Program-made: the position numbers and the translations under genes | Assembly (NCBI RefSeq): GCF_014218275.1 | Contig: NZ_AP023213.1 | Span: 4,150,954 to 4,214,953, forward strand | Origin: Citrifermentans bremense | GTDB lineage: Bacteria > Desulfobacterota > Desulfuromonadia > Geobacterales > Geobacteraceae | Length of the DNA: 64,000 bases | Reading direction: 5' to 3' | Shown here: positions 9,360 through 17,857 of the stretch, in pieces | Position numbering within the stretch: the first letter of the stretch is position 1 | How the letters are laid out: each line of letters begins with the position of its first letter | The notes under the pieces: generated by a model | What the model was told of the DNA's origin: nothing | Databases searched by the model: none | What the model saw: only the letters and a program-made list of their open reading frames with translations

Positions 9360-9898
9360 CCTCGCCGAACATCCTCCTCAGGCCCGTAGAGGAAAGGGAC
9401 CTGGAGCTGCTCCTTGCCTGGCGCAACTCCGAGCGCATCCGCGCCAACATGTACACCGACCACATCATCACCTGGGAGGAGCACCGCTCCTGGTTCGAAC
9501 GGCTCACCCGCGACAAGGAATCCTTCGCCTTCATCTTCGAGGCCGAAGGACGCCCTCTGGGGGTGGTGAACCTGAACCACATGGACCGGGCCAACAACAG
9601 GTGCCACTGGGGGTTTTACCTCGGCGAGACCGACGCCCCGAAGGGAAGCGGCACACAGATGGCGTACCTGGCGCTGCGCCACGTCTTCGAGGAGTTGAAG
9701 CTGCACAAGGTGATCGGCGAGGCGCTCGCCTTCAACAGCGCCAGCATCGCCTACCACGAGAAGCTCGGCTTCTCGCGCGAGGGGCAGCTCGTGGAGCACG
9801 TGTTTCGCGATGGCAGCTACCTGGACGTGATCTGCTTCGCGCTTTTGAGCCGGGACTGGCCGCGCGTCAAGGCGAGCCTCGAAAAAAAATGCCTTTAA
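9356..9898 (+). CDS. pseH: Amino-sugar N-acetyltransferase, PseH
   Basis: This GNAT-family enzyme of 180 residues acetylates the C4 amino group formed by PseC. The start at 9356 overlaps the pseG stop. Visible features are LLLAWRNSERIRANMYTDH, common to PseH-type GNATs, WGFYLGE, the acetyl-CoA loop region GSGTQMAYLAL, and NSASIAYHEKLGFSREG. A longer frame opening at 8981 is discarded because it runs through pseG in another phase. In the pathway it acts before PseG although it is encoded after it. Confidence 0.92.
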   Translation: MTSPNILLRPVEERDLELLLAWRNSERIRANMYTDHIITWEEHRSWFERLTRDKESFAFIFEAEGRPLGVVNLNHMDRANNRCHWGFYLGETDAPKGSGTQMAYLALRHVFEELKLHKVIGEALAFNSASIAYHEKLGFSREGQLVEHVFRDGSYLDVICFALLSRDWPRVKASLEKKCL

Positions 9899-9911
9899 CC
9901 GGAGAGCTGTC

Positions 9912-10970
9912 ATGCAAGAGATAACCATAGGGGGAAGGAAAATCGGCCCCGGCCACCCGCCCTTCGTCATCGCCGAGATGTCCGGAAACCACAACCAGTC
10001 CCTGGACCGGGCCCTGGAGATCGTGACCGCCGCCAGCCGCGCGGGGGCGCATGCGCTGAAGCTGCAGACCTACACCGCGGACACCATGACCCTGGAGCTC
10101 GGGGAGGGGGAGTTCTTCATCGAGGACCCGAACAGCCTCTGGGCAGGGAAGTCCCTGTACCAGCTGTACCAGGAGGCCTATACCCCCTGGGAGTGGCACG
10201 CCCCGATCTTCGAGCGCTGCCGGGAGCTGGGGCTCATCTGCTTCAGCACCCCCTTCGACGAGAGCGCCGTCGACTTCCTGGAGAGCCTCGACGCCCCCTG
10301 CTACAAGATCGCCTCCTTCGAGAACACGGACCTCCCCCTGATCCGTAAGGCCGCCGCCACCGGAAAGCCGATGATCATCTCCACCGGGATGGCTACGGTT
10401 GCCGAGCTTGACGAAACGGTGCGTTGCGCGCGCGAGGCGGGGTGCGACGACATCATCCTGCTCAAGTGCACCAGCACCTACCCCGCCACCCCGGAGAACA
10501 CGAACATCGCCACCATCCCGCACATGCGCGACCTGTTCCGCTGCCAGATCGGCCTCTCCGACCACAGCATGGGAGTGGGCGTCGCGGTCGCCTCGGTCGC
10601 CCTCGGTGCCACGGTGATCGAAAAGCACTTCACCCTGTGCCGGGCGGACGGGGGGGTGGATTCATCTTTCTCGCTCGAGCCGCAGGAGATGAAGCTTTTG
10701 GTAGATGAATCCCTGCGCGGCTGGCAGTCGCTTGGCTGCGTGAGCTACGGCCCCAGCAAGGGCGAAATGGCCTCCCTCAAGTACCGGCGCTCGCTCTACA
10801 TCGTCGAGGACGTAGCCGAGAACGAGCGGCTCACCCCGCAGAACCTGCGGGCCATCCGCCCCGGCTTCGGGCTCTCTCCGAAACACCTGGAGCTTTGCCT
10901 GGGCAAGCGGGTCTGCCGCCAGATCAAAAAGGGGACCCCCCTTGAATGGAACCTGCTGCTAAAGGACTAA
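9912..10970 (+). CDS. pseI: Pseudaminic acid synthase, PseI
   Basis: PseI condenses the free trideoxy sugar with phosphoenolpyruvate to give pseudaminic acid. The 352 residues carry an N-terminal NeuB-type TIM barrel starting VIAEMSGNHNQSLDRALEI, then SLWAGKSLYQLYQEAYTPWE, a segment characteristic of Pse synthases rather than NeuB or LegI. A C-terminal antifreeze-like SAF domain begins near residue 285 (RSLYIVEDVAENERLT). Thirteen bases separate it from pseH. Confidence 0.95.
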   Translation: MQEITIGGRKIGPGHPPFVIAEMSGNHNQSLDRALEIVTAASRAGAHALKLQTYTADTMTLELGEGEFFIEDPNSLWAGKSLYQLYQEAYTPWEWHAPIFERCRELGLICFSTPFDESAVDFLESLDAPCYKIASFENTDLPLIRKAAATGKPMIISTGMATVAELDETVRCAREAGCDDIILLKCTSTYPATPENTNIATIPHMRDLFRCQIGLSDHSMGVGVAVASVALGATVIEKHFTLCRADGGVDSSFSLEPQEMKLLVDESLRGWQSLGCVSYGPSKGEMASLKYRRSLYIVEDVAENERLTPQNLRAIRPGFGLSPKHLELCLGKRVCRQIKKGTPLEWNLLLKD

Positions 10971-10987
10971 GGCGCAAGAGGAGCGAC

Positions 10988-13495
10988 ATGAGTACAACCG
11001 AAAAGACACACGAACCCTTCATCAGCAACGACTTCGGCGACCGTTACCTGTACAGCGTCAACCGCAACGCCTTCAACAGGATCGGCTCCGACGCGCTCTA
11101 CCACTCCCTCTTCGGGGACAAGCTTTTCGGCGAGTACCAGTTCAACATCATCGTCGGCACCGATTCGGGGTTGCTCCCCGCCTACCTGTTGAAGAAGGGT
11201 ATCCCTACCGGAACCAAGTACCTGTTCGTGGAACTCCCCGAGGTGCTCAGCGCGCTCTCCAGCGCAGGGCTCCTCGACATCCTTCCTCCCGACATCTGCG
11301 TGATCCCGCTGGACGGCCTCGCTGCGGCGGCGACCCGCTTCAACATGGTGCATTACGTCTTTCTCGACGCGGTCTGCGTCCACGAGTCGGCCGCCACCCG
11401 GGACGCCAACCTCCTCGAGTACCGGAACCTTTCCTGGTGCCTGAACCTCGAGGTCAACCAATCGGTGCGCAAGATCTGGACCTCGACCAACGCCTCCAAA
11501 TTCATCCTGCGCCAGTTGGAAAACCTCGCAGAAAACCGCGTCTGCTTCAGCGAGATCCTCAAGGACGCCTGCGCCGGCAGGACTGCCGTGATACTTGCTG
11601 GCGGCCCCTCCCTGAGGGTGGCGCTCCCCTGGGTGAAGGAAAACCGCGAGCGCCTTGTTATCATCGCCGTCTCCCGCATCAGTCGGCTGCTCCTGGAGGA
11701 GGGGATCACCCCCCACGTCCTCGCCTCGGTCGACCCCCAGAAGATCAGCTTCGAGGTGAGCCGTGAGATGCTCAACTACTCCGGGGAGGAACTCCCGCTC
11801 TTCATCTACAGCAACCACGCCTCACCCCTGCTGGTCGGTCAATGGGAGGGAAAGAGCATCTACACCGGCCCCAGGTTCCCCTGGCGCACGCCGCTAAACG
11901 CCGACACCCTCCTCTATTCCGGCCCAACGGTCAGCAACTACGCCTTCGACCTTGCCGCCCATATGGGTTGCAGCACCATAGTGCTCGCCGGGGTTGACCT
12001 TTGCTTCAGCGCGACAGGGCAGACGCACGCCGCCGGGAGCAACGAGAACAAGATCGGTCCGGACCTCGGTCAGATAAACCCGCGGGTGGAAACCTACGGG
12101 GGTGGGCACGCGGACACGAACCAGGGGTACGCCGACTCGCTCTACGTCCTCGGGTTGCAGGCCCGGCTCGCGGTGGAGAAGGGGAGGCGGGTCTATAACT
12201 GCTCCCTCGACGCGGCCCGGGTCCCCTGCATCGAGTATCAGGCGGTGGAGGAGCTCGAACTTGGAACATGGGACGAATCTCCCGGGAGTGTCCTCGCCAG
12301 GCTGGTCCCCGATGCCACGCGGCAGGCGCGCCTGGAGCACTACCGGCTGGTGCGAGCCGAGATAGGGCGGGCGCGAAGGAAGTTCCAGGAGATATGCCGC
12401 CTTTCCAAGGAGGCCCTCCAGTGCGCGGACGGCCTGTTCGGGCGCAAAGGGAAGACGCGCGATTTCCGCCACAAGGTCAGGATGGACAAGATCGAGCGCC
12501 GGCTAAGCGGCAGCTTCCAGGAGTTCTCCGGGCTGGTGCGACAATTCGGGCTTAAGAGGTTCTGCTCCAGCCTCAGGTCGACCATCGACGAGATGACCGA
12601 CGAGCAGGTGGAGACAGCCACCTACGAATACTACGAGGCCTATTTGGCGGGTGGAGAGTACCTGATCGAGGTGATGGACGGCGTCCTGGAGCGGATCGAT
12701 GCGCGCAGGGACGAAGAAAGCAGCAACCCCGATTACGCGAAGCTTCTGGAGCAGTGGGAAAGGGACAGGCAGTTCGGGCGGCTGCGGGTCTGGCGGCGCC
12801 GCAACCCGGAAAAGGCAGAGCGGATGCAGGCCGAGAAGGGGGAGCGGGTCGCGCTACTGGAGGCCGAGTTCGACCGGGTCATGACGGTCGAGCGGACTTC
12901 ACAGATCGACCTGCTGGAAAAGCTCCACGACGTAAGACACACAAGGAGCAAGGCGCTGCTATTGTTCAAGCGGGGCGAAGTCGACGAACTGGAGGGGATG
13001 GCCCGGGGACTTGCCGGCCACCCGGACCAGGAGAAGGCACTCCCCTACCTGAACTTCGTGAACGGCCTCCTGGCGGAACTAAGGAACGAACCTGAGGTGG
13101 CCGTCTCCGAATACCAGCACCTGCTTGCCGACCTGGAGCACCCGCTGACCGAAGACGCGCTGCTGCAGATAGCCCACCTCTCCATGGCCGCAGGCGATGG
13201 TGGCAACGCGCTCCTCGCCCTGGAGTGCCTGGTGGGCGTCTCGCCCACCTACCTCCCCCCCTACGGCGAACTCCTCAGGGCGGTCGGGGAGTACGAGGAG
13301 GCCTTCAACGCCTATAACCGTTACCTCGCCTTCGCCCCTGACGACGTCGGCGCGCTGATCACCCTGGGGATGTTTTGCCATGAGGCCGGGCTTTCGGAAG
13401 CGGCGCAGGAACTCTTCCAGCGGGCCCTGGAGAGGGATCCCCAAAACGGCGCGGCACTTGCCATGCTCGAAGGGGCTGCGGCGAGCCTGGGGTAG
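10988..13495 (+). CDS. maf: Motility accessory factor (Maf) flagellin glycosyltransferase with TPR tail
   Basis: Maf/PseE-type proteins (DUF115, MptE-like fold) transfer pseudaminic acid to flagellin in other flagellated bacteria. The 835-residue protein has the family signature AVILAGGPSLR near residues 200-210 followed by SRISRLLLEEGITPHVLASVD and IVLAGVDLCFS. After a helical, charged stretch (about 430-640) come C-terminal tetratricopeptide-like repeats (about 660-830) such as GEYEEAFNAYNRYLAFAPDD. The start at 10988 follows GAGG after the pseI stop. It ends the operon just before a strong hairpin. The acceptor being FliC is inferred from the neighbouring single flagellin gene. Confidence 0.88.
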   Translation: MSTTEKTHEPFISNDFGDRYLYSVNRNAFNRIGSDALYHSLFGDKLFGEYQFNIIVGTDSGLLPAYLLKKGIPTGTKYLFVELPEVLSALSSAGLLDILPPDICVIPLDGLAAAATRFNMVHYVFLDAVCVHESAATRDANLLEYRNLSWCLNLEVNQSVRKIWTSTNASKFILRQLENLAENRVCFSEILKDACAGRTAVILAGGPSLRVALPWVKENRERLVIIAVSRISRLLLEEGITPHVLASVDPQKISFEVSREMLNYSGEELPLFIYSNHASPLLVGQWEGKSIYTGPRFPWRTPLNADTLLYSGPTVSNYAFDLAAHMGCSTIVLAGVDLCFSATGQTHAAGSNENKIGPDLGQINPRVETYGGGHADTNQGYADSLYVLGLQARLAVEKGRRVYNCSLDAARVPCIEYQAVEELELGTWDESPGSVLARLVPDATRQARLEHYRLVRAEIGRARRKFQEICRLSKEALQCADGLFGRKGKTRDFRHKVRMDKIERRLSGSFQEFSGLVRQFGLKRFCSSLRSTIDEMTDEQVETATYEYYEAYLAGGEYLIEVMDGVLERIDARRDEESSNPDYAKLLEQWERDRQFGRLRVWRRRNPEKAERMQAEKGERVALLEAEFDRVMTVERTSQIDLLEKLHDVRHTRSKALLLFKRGEVDELEGMARGLAGHPDQEKALPYLNFVNGLLAELRNEPEVAVSEYQHLLADLEHPLTEDALLQIAHLSMAAGDGGNALLALECLVGVSPTYLPPYGELLRAVGEYEEAFNAYNRYLAFAPDDVGALITLGMFCHEAGLSEAAQELFQRALERDPQNGAALAMLEGAAASLG

Positions 13496-13513
13496 CAGGA
13501 GCGAGCAGGAACG

Positions 13514-13553
13514 AAAAGGGGGCTACAGTGCGACTGTAGCCCCCCCTTTTCTC
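13514..13553. terminator. Bidirectional terminator between maf and the fliD-fliS-fliT operon
   Basis: GGGGGCTACAGT (13518-13529) pairs with ACTGTAGCCCCC (13533-13544) across a GCG loop. AAAA lies before and TTTT after, so it can stop both the plus-strand pse operon and the convergent minus-strand fliD operon. Confidence 0.93.
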
Positions 13554-13580
13554 TTTTGCTTCATCCGCCTGTAGCCGTCT

Positions 13581-13994
13581 TCAGAGCTTCCGGTCCAGGC
13601 TGTGCTGCTGAACGGAGCCGGCGTTGTCGAAGGCGTTGCGGATCCGCTTGCTCTTCTTCATCGACGACAGCGACGCCTGGATGGAAGAGCATTTACCTTG
13701 CGCCAGCCCCGTCACCAGGCCGTCCACTTCCAGCACTTTGCCGATGGTCTCCTGCTGGAAGATCTTGAAGCTATCGAGTGCGGCGCGCTCAACCGGGCCG
13801 GAACAGTCGGCCCCGGCGATGGCCGCGTCAAAATCTTGAATCCATTCGACGAGAGTCTGACGTCGCTCCAGCAGATCGGCGAGCTCTTCCGGGCCGATAT
13901 ACTCCAGCCTCTTTAGAAGGTCGTTCGCTTCTTGCAGCAACAGGAGGTGTTTCTGCTCCGCCTCCGCTATCATCTCCAGCAATGAATGGTTCAT
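13581..13994 (-). CDS. Putative flagellar export chaperone (FliT-like)
   Basis: This 137-residue, mostly helical protein follows fliS with a seven-base gap and ends the fliD-fliS operon, the place usually held by FliT, the FliD chaperone. Helices rich in Leu/Glu (MIAEAEQKHLLLLQEANDLLKRLE) fit a FliT/FlgN-type fold, but there is no diagnostic motif and sequence conservation in that class is low. The first in-frame ATG is 13994; a TTG one codon earlier is also possible. The assignment rests mainly on position. Confidence 0.6.
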   Translation of the reverse strand: MNHSLLEMIAEAEQKHLLLLQEANDLLKRLEYIGPEELADLLERRQTLVEWIQDFDAAIAGADCSGPVERAALDSFKIFQQETIGKVLEVDGLVTGLAQGKCSSIQASLSSMKKSKRIRNAFDNAGSVQQHSLDRKL

Positions 13995-14001
13995 CAAACC
14001 G

Positions 14002-14418
14002 TTACCCCACTGAAGTCGCTAAAGGCTCATGTCTTTGCTCGCTTCGTTCCTGGTACCAGATCTCCGTGGCCTCAGTCCAGGTATCCCTGAGGGTGACCAG
14101 GATCTTGTGGGCGTTCTCCAGGTGCGACACCTCGTTATTGAGGTTCGCTTTCCCGTATTCGCCGATGAGGTAGATGTAGAGTTGTTCGAGGTTGGCTGCC
14201 ACCTCCCCCCCGATTTCGTGATTCAGGGTGGCCATCAACTCGGTCACGATCGCCAGCGCCTTCCCTATGTAAACCCCCTTTCCGGCCAGATCCTTTTGCT
14301 TCATACGCTCCTGTGCGAGCAGGGTGAACTTGATCGCGCCGTCATATAGCAGTACGAGGATTTTTTCGGGCGTGGCAGTGGTAATCTGCGTGTTCTGGTA
14401 AGGGTTCAAAGTGCGCAT
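14002..14418 (-). CDS. fliS: Flagellin export chaperone FliS
   Basis: FliS binds the C-terminus of flagellin and keeps it unpolymerised in the cytoplasm. The 138 residues start MRTLNPYQNTQITTATPEKI and continue LVLLYDGAIKFTLLAQERM, the standard FliS signature, including the tyrosine-rich N-terminal cap. In several bacteria FliS also takes part in FliW-CsrA control of flagellin, and both partners are encoded here. It follows fliD by 15 bases and ends in a short Arg/His/Pro tail. Confidence 0.95.
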   Translation of the reverse strand: MRTLNPYQNTQITTATPEKILVLLYDGAIKFTLLAQERMKQKDLAGKGVYIGKALAIVTELMATLNHEIGGEVAANLEQLYIYLIGEYGKANLNNEVSHLENAHKILVTLRDTWTEATEIWYQERSEQRHEPLATSVG

Positions 14419-14433
14419 CGTGCTCTCTCCTGA

Positions 14434-15831
14434 TTACTTGCTGCTCGAGGTACTGGAGGTAGTCATCAAGCCCAGGCTGTTGAGAAGCATGTTCCCCTGG
14501 GTCTGCAGCCTGCTTACCGTCGTTTCCATCCGGTTGTACTGGTTGAGGAGGTTCGTCTGCATCTTCTCGAAACGAAGCTCCATAGCCTCTATCTGGTCGT
14601 CAATACGGCTGTTGGCGGTGGAGAGCCAGTTCTTTCTCGACTCCAGCAGTCCACTCGTGGCTCCGGCGACGTAGGGCTTCACCATGGTGTCTATGACCAG
14701 GCTGAACTGCTGGGCGATGCCGTACTGGTTCCTGGGAAGCGTAGTGTTGAGCGAGGAGCCGTTGTGGGTGAAGTAGTCCACCACGTTGTCGTAATCCTCT
14801 GAAAGGACCTTGGATAGCTTCGCCGACTCCACGGAGAGCGCTCCGGTCTTGGAATCGGACTTGATCCCGATCTGCGCCAACGTGTTGTAGGAGCCGGTTG
14901 CCCCGGAAACGGAGGTGGTCAAAAGCGACTTCAACTGCGATTGGATGGTGCGCAAGGCGGAGTCGCCGGAAAGCGTCCCGGCACTCTTGGTGGCCGGATC
15001 GTACTTCAGCTGCGCGGAGATCAAGGTGTTGACATTGTTGTAGGCCGCGACGAAGTCGTTGATCCTCTTGGTCACGGCGTCGGTGTCGATGGCGACCGAG
15101 ATCGTGGTGCTCGCCCCTTCGGTCATGAGGTTCAGCGTCACGCCCTGTATGGCGTCGGTAACGGTATTGGTAGGTTTGGTAATGTTGACGCCGTCGACCA
15201 CCAGCTGGGCCTGGGCAGCATCCTGGTAGGTCGGGTCTCCCACCCCGAGCAGCACGGGACCGGCGCCAAGTCCGGTGAAGTCAAAATTATGATTCACCGT
15301 GTCAGTACCGTTGATGACCATGCGGTAGTTGGTCCCGTCGTTGATTATCGAGGCGCTTACCTTGGCCCCTGAAGCGTTTATGGCGTCGGCGATCCCACGC
15401 AGCGAGTTCTGCCCCGCAGCGATGGTAATCGGTGCGCCACCGTCGATGGTGAAGGTCCCGGCGCCGAAGAGGAGATCGGTAGCGCTGGCGACCCCCGCTG
15501 TCACCTGCCGCTGACTCTTGGCCAGGGAAACCACCTGAACCGAGTGGCTTCCCGGCATAGCCCCGCTATCAGCAGTAGCAGTAAGCACCGAGCTGTTCGC
15601 GACCGTGGTCTTCAGCGAACTGAAGGTCTCGGCTGTCTTGAACCCCTTGGCCAGGCTCTGCAGGCTGGTCAGCGCGTCCTCGATCTTCTGGTAGGCGCTT
15701 ATCTTGTCAGTGTTCTTTTTCTGCTGCGCCTGGAGCAATCTTTCCGGAGCCCGCTCCAAATTCATAAGCTGGGTAACGATAGATGTGGTGTCTATCCCGG
15801 TTACCAGTCCGCCAAATGTGATGTTAGCCAT
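14434..15831 (-). CDS. fliD: Flagellar filament cap protein FliD
   Basis: FliD forms the cap under which flagellin polymerises. The 465 residues start MANITFGGLVTGIDTTSIVTQLM, the typical FliD N-terminus, with heptad-like coiled-coil segments at both ends (LLQAQQKKNTDKISAYQKIE, and about 390-440) and the usual variable middle. A FliA-type promoter lies 74 bases upstream. fliS and a FliT-like gene follow. The length is at the short end of the family's range. Confidence 0.95.
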   Translation of the reverse strand: MANITFGGLVTGIDTTSIVTQLMNLERAPERLLQAQQKKNTDKISAYQKIEDALTSLQSLAKGFKTAETFSSLKTTVANSSVLTATADSGAMPGSHSVQVVSLAKSQRQVTAGVASATDLLFGAGTFTIDGGAPITIAAGQNSLRGIADAINASGAKVSASIINDGTNYRMVINGTDTVNHNFDFTGLGAGPVLLGVGDPTYQDAAQAQLVVDGVNITKPTNTVTDAIQGVTLNLMTEGASTTISVAIDTDAVTKRINDFVAAYNNVNTLISAQLKYDPATKSAGTLSGDSALRTIQSQLKSLLTTSVSGATGSYNTLAQIGIKSDSKTGALSVESAKLSKVLSEDYDNVVDYFTHNGSSLNTTLPRNQYGIAQQFSLVIDTMVKPYVAGATSGLLESRKNWLSTANSRIDDQIEAMELRFEKMQTNLLNQYNRMETTVSRLQTQGNMLLNSLGLMTTSSTSSSK

Positions 15832-15904
15832 GATGGTTACCTCTCAGCTGTGTACTAGCAACAAAAGTGCCAGTCCGTGCCTTGCCGCCGTCCGTCGTTG
15901 ATAC

Positions 15905-15931
15905 TTATCGGTACTGGCCACCTGGACTTGA
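15905..15931 (-). promoter_or_regulatory. FliA (sigma-28) promoter of fliD-fliS
   Basis: On the minus strand the sequence is TCAA, 15 bases, then ACCGATAA. The consensus is TAAA-N15-GCCGATAA, so ten of twelve bases match with exact spacing. It lies 74 bases before the fliD ATG and shares the ACCGATAA -10 with the fliC promoter. Confidence 0.8.
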
Positions 15932-15989
15932 GCCTTTTTACCTTAACGTGGTGCAGGCCCTGGTTTCAGGGAGCCGCCGGGCGCACAAC

Positions 15990-16018
15990 AAAAAAGGGAG
16001 AGGCCGCCGGCCCCTCCC
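15990..16018 (-). terminator. Terminator of fliC
   Basis: GGGAGAGGCC (15996-16005) pairs with GGCCCCTCCC (16009-16018) apart from one mismatch. On the minus strand it is followed by six T residues. It lies 27 bases past the fliC stop, so flagellin is probably transcribed alone. Confidence 0.85.
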
Positions 16019-16044
16019 CTCTTCGTTGCTAACGGTTTTGCATC

Positions 16045-16860
16045 TTACTGGAGCAGCTTCAGAGCTGCCTGCGGCAGCTGGTTCGCCTGCGCCAGGATCG
16101 AGGTGCCGGCCTGGGTCAGGATGTTGGACCTGGTCATGTTGGCGGTCTCAGAAGCGATGTCCGCGTCGGCGATGCGGGACTGTGCGGCCGAGGTGTTCTC
16201 GGCGGCAACCTGGAGGTTGTTGATGACCGACTGGAAGCGGTTCTGTGCTGCACCCAGGTTGGCGCGCTGTGCGGACACGGTGGAGATAGCGGTGTCAAGG
16301 GTGTCCAACATGCCCTGCGCCAGAGCGGAGGTGTTGATAGCGGTGTGGACGGAGAGGGTGGTTGCGTCCATCGAAGCGGTAACGATGTCGATCCTGTCAT
16401 ACGCCTGGTTGCCGGTACCGACTTGGATGGTCGTGGTGGTGGACGCCATCAGCATGTGGATACCGTTGAATGCGGTGGCGGAGGCGATACGGGTGATCTC
16501 GGACGCCAGACGACCGAACTCGGAGTTGATGTAGGAGCGCTGGGAATCGGCGACGGTACCGGTTGCGGCCTGGGTGGCCAGTTCGCGCATACGGCCCAGG
16601 ATGTTGCTCACCTCGTTCAGGGAGCCTTCAGCAACCTGAACCATGGAAACGCCGTCGTTGGCGTTGCGGTTCGCCTGGTTCATGGAACGGACCTGCGCCT
16701 TCATCCCCTCGGAGATGGCGAGACCTGCTGCGTCGTCAGCCGCGCTGTTGATCCGGAGACCGGAAGAGAGGCGCTGCAGGGACTGGTTCAGGGAGACCTG
16801 GGTTTTGGCGAGGTTGCGCTGGGCGTTGAGAGAAGCGACGTTAGTGTTGACAGATAACAT
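16045..16860 (-). CDS. fliC: Flagellin
   Basis: This is the filament subunit and the only flagellin gene in the window. The true start is ATG 16860 (MLSVNTNVASLNAQRNLAKT), set by GGAGG seven bases upstream; reading from 17007 would translate the leader. The 271 residues contain complete N-terminal D0/D1 (to about 140) and C-terminal D1/D0 (from about 190, ending QLPQAALKLLQ), joined by a very short central region. The surface domains D2/D3 are nearly absent. Ser/Thr-rich stretches (for example LMASTTTTIQVGTG) are candidate sites for pseudaminic acid. It is transcribed from a FliA promoter and carries CsrA-type sites in its leader. Confidence 0.97.
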   Translation of the reverse strand: MLSVNTNVASLNAQRNLAKTQVSLNQSLQRLSSGLRINSAADDAAGLAISEGMKAQVRSMNQANRNANDGVSMVQVAEGSLNEVSNILGRMRELATQAATGTVADSQRSYINSEFGRLASEITRIASATAFNGIHMLMASTTTTIQVGTGNQAYDRIDIVTASMDATTLSVHTAINTSALAQGMLDTLDTAISTVSAQRANLGAAQNRFQSVINNLQVAAENTSAAQSRIADADIASETANMTRSNILTQAGTSILAQANQLPQAALKLLQ

Positions 16861-16864
16861 GGTG

Positions 16865-16899
16865 ATTCCTCCGTGAGTTTTTTTCGGGTATCCGTACCC
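16865..16899 (-). promoter_or_regulatory. Two CsrA-type binding sites in the fliC leader
   Basis: On the minus strand the fliC leader holds GGGTACGGATACCC (16899-16886): a five-base stem GGGTA/TACCC with CGGA in the loop, the form CsrA prefers. Twelve bases on is ACGGAGGAAT (16874-16865), a second GGA site that includes the Shine-Dalgarno sequence. Paired sites, one on the ribosome site, are the known arrangement in the Bacillus subtilis hag leader. Binding here is inferred. Confidence 0.75.
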
Positions 16900-17019
16900 T
16901 TTGGTTGACTGTGCGGCGAAGATGTAACCGTTGCGCCTTACCCCTGCCCCGGCCGCGGCGTGGGTGGCTGCTTCGATCGTGCCGGAACCGTTCCGGCTCA
17001 TCCCCAACCTATGTTCAAC

Positions 17020-17046
17020 TTATCGGTGCCGGGTCGGCAAACTTTA
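17020..17046 (-). promoter_or_regulatory. FliA (sigma-28) promoter of fliC
   Basis: Read on the minus strand: TAAA, 15 bases, ACCGATAA. Eleven of twelve consensus bases match with exact spacing. The start of transcription would be near 17013, giving a leader of about 150 bases that contains the CsrA-type sites. Confidence 0.9.
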
Positions 17047-17350
17047 GAAAAAAAATCACGGCATTTGTTCAGACCGTGAAATAACTTACGCCCAAACTCA
17101 GCCAAACTTCTTATTCAACGTGATGTTCAGGACTTACACCAGCCTGACTCACCCCTTTTGGGCGCTTTCCCACGCCAAAAAACCACGAAAAGACCTCGTG
17201 TCATCGTTCTTTTGTCCCCGGACGCCCCTGTCGTTTCTCCGTCGCCCCCCTTCCCAAGCCCGTGGAAGGCTGCGCCTCCAAGTCATAAACCTGCCACCAC
17301 GGCTGATTCCTATGGCGCGCGAGCTCCGCGCCCCCCGCCGGGCGCAGACA
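17047..17350. other. Non-coding spacer between fliW and the fliC promoter
   Basis: About 300 bases separate the fliC promoter from the terminator after fliW. I see no gene with a ribosome site on either strand, no RNA gene and no repeat; the open frames across it are uninterrupted only because of base composition. An activator site for fliC could lie here but none is recognisable. Confidence 0.5.
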
Positions 17351-17381
17351 AAAAAAGCCTCCCGGTGAGGTGCCGGGAGGC
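17351..17381 (-). terminator. Terminator of the flhA-to-fliW operon
   Basis: GCCTCCCGG (17357-17365) pairs perfectly with CCGGGAGGC (17373-17381). On the minus strand it is followed by a run of seven T residues. It lies 40 bases past the fliW stop and would end the long flagellar transcription unit. Confidence 0.92.
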
Positions 17382-17421
17382 TTTCGCAGCGCGCTCAGGC
17401 GCCGGTCAGGATGTAGAAGGT

Positions 17422-17853
17422 TCAGTTGCCGCGGATCTGGAAAAACGGATGCCTAAGCGGATAGCTCTCCCCCTCCATGACCAACTGCCTGGCGATGAGC
17501 CGGTCCGGGTTCAGCACAATCGGGCCGCGCAGGTTTACGGTGATGTCCTGGGGCTCGGCCGCCATGTTCACGATCAAGAGGTAGATGACTTTGCCGTCCT
17601 CACCCAGCTCGAGGGCGCAGCATTCCTCCTCGGTAAGCTTGTAGCTGCAGTCGTAAGCGAGGTTCTCGACATCGGTGACGACAAAGGCGAGGTTGGGATT
17701 GTCGACTGCCTGCAGCCAGCAGAAAGGGCCCAGGTTCGGCGGATTAAGCAGTATGAACCTTCTTTCCGCGAAGCCCAGGATCCCCTCCGGCATGGAGATC
17801 ACCTTGTCATCTTCTATCTCGAGCGACCCGAAACGTGTCGTCTCCACTTGCAT
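17422..17853 (-). CDS. fliW: Flagellar assembly factor FliW
   Basis: FliW binds both flagellin and CsrA. When flagellin is exported, FliW is freed and sequesters CsrA, which lifts repression of flagellin translation. The 143 residues start METTRFGSLEIE-type (MQVETTRFGSLEIEDDKVI) and carry the family signature MPEGILGFAERRFILL and NLRGPIVLNPDRLIARQLVM. It follows csrA by four bases and lies next to fliC. It is the last gene of the flhA operon. Confidence 0.96.
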   Translation of the reverse strand: MQVETTRFGSLEIEDDKVISMPEGILGFAERRFILLNPPNLGPFCWLQAVDNPNLAFVVTDVENLAYDCSYKLTEEECCALELGEDGKVIYLLIVNMAAEPQDITVNLRGPIVLNPDRLIARQLVMEGESYPLRHPFFQIRGN

Positions 17854-17857
17854 CGCG

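Noticed and set aside
16861-17019. Cyclic-di-GMP riboswitch in the fliC leader
   Set aside because: The leader is long and structured, but the conserved GEMM core (GGGACGCAAAGCC-like) and receptor motifs are not present. CsrA-type sites explain the structure better.
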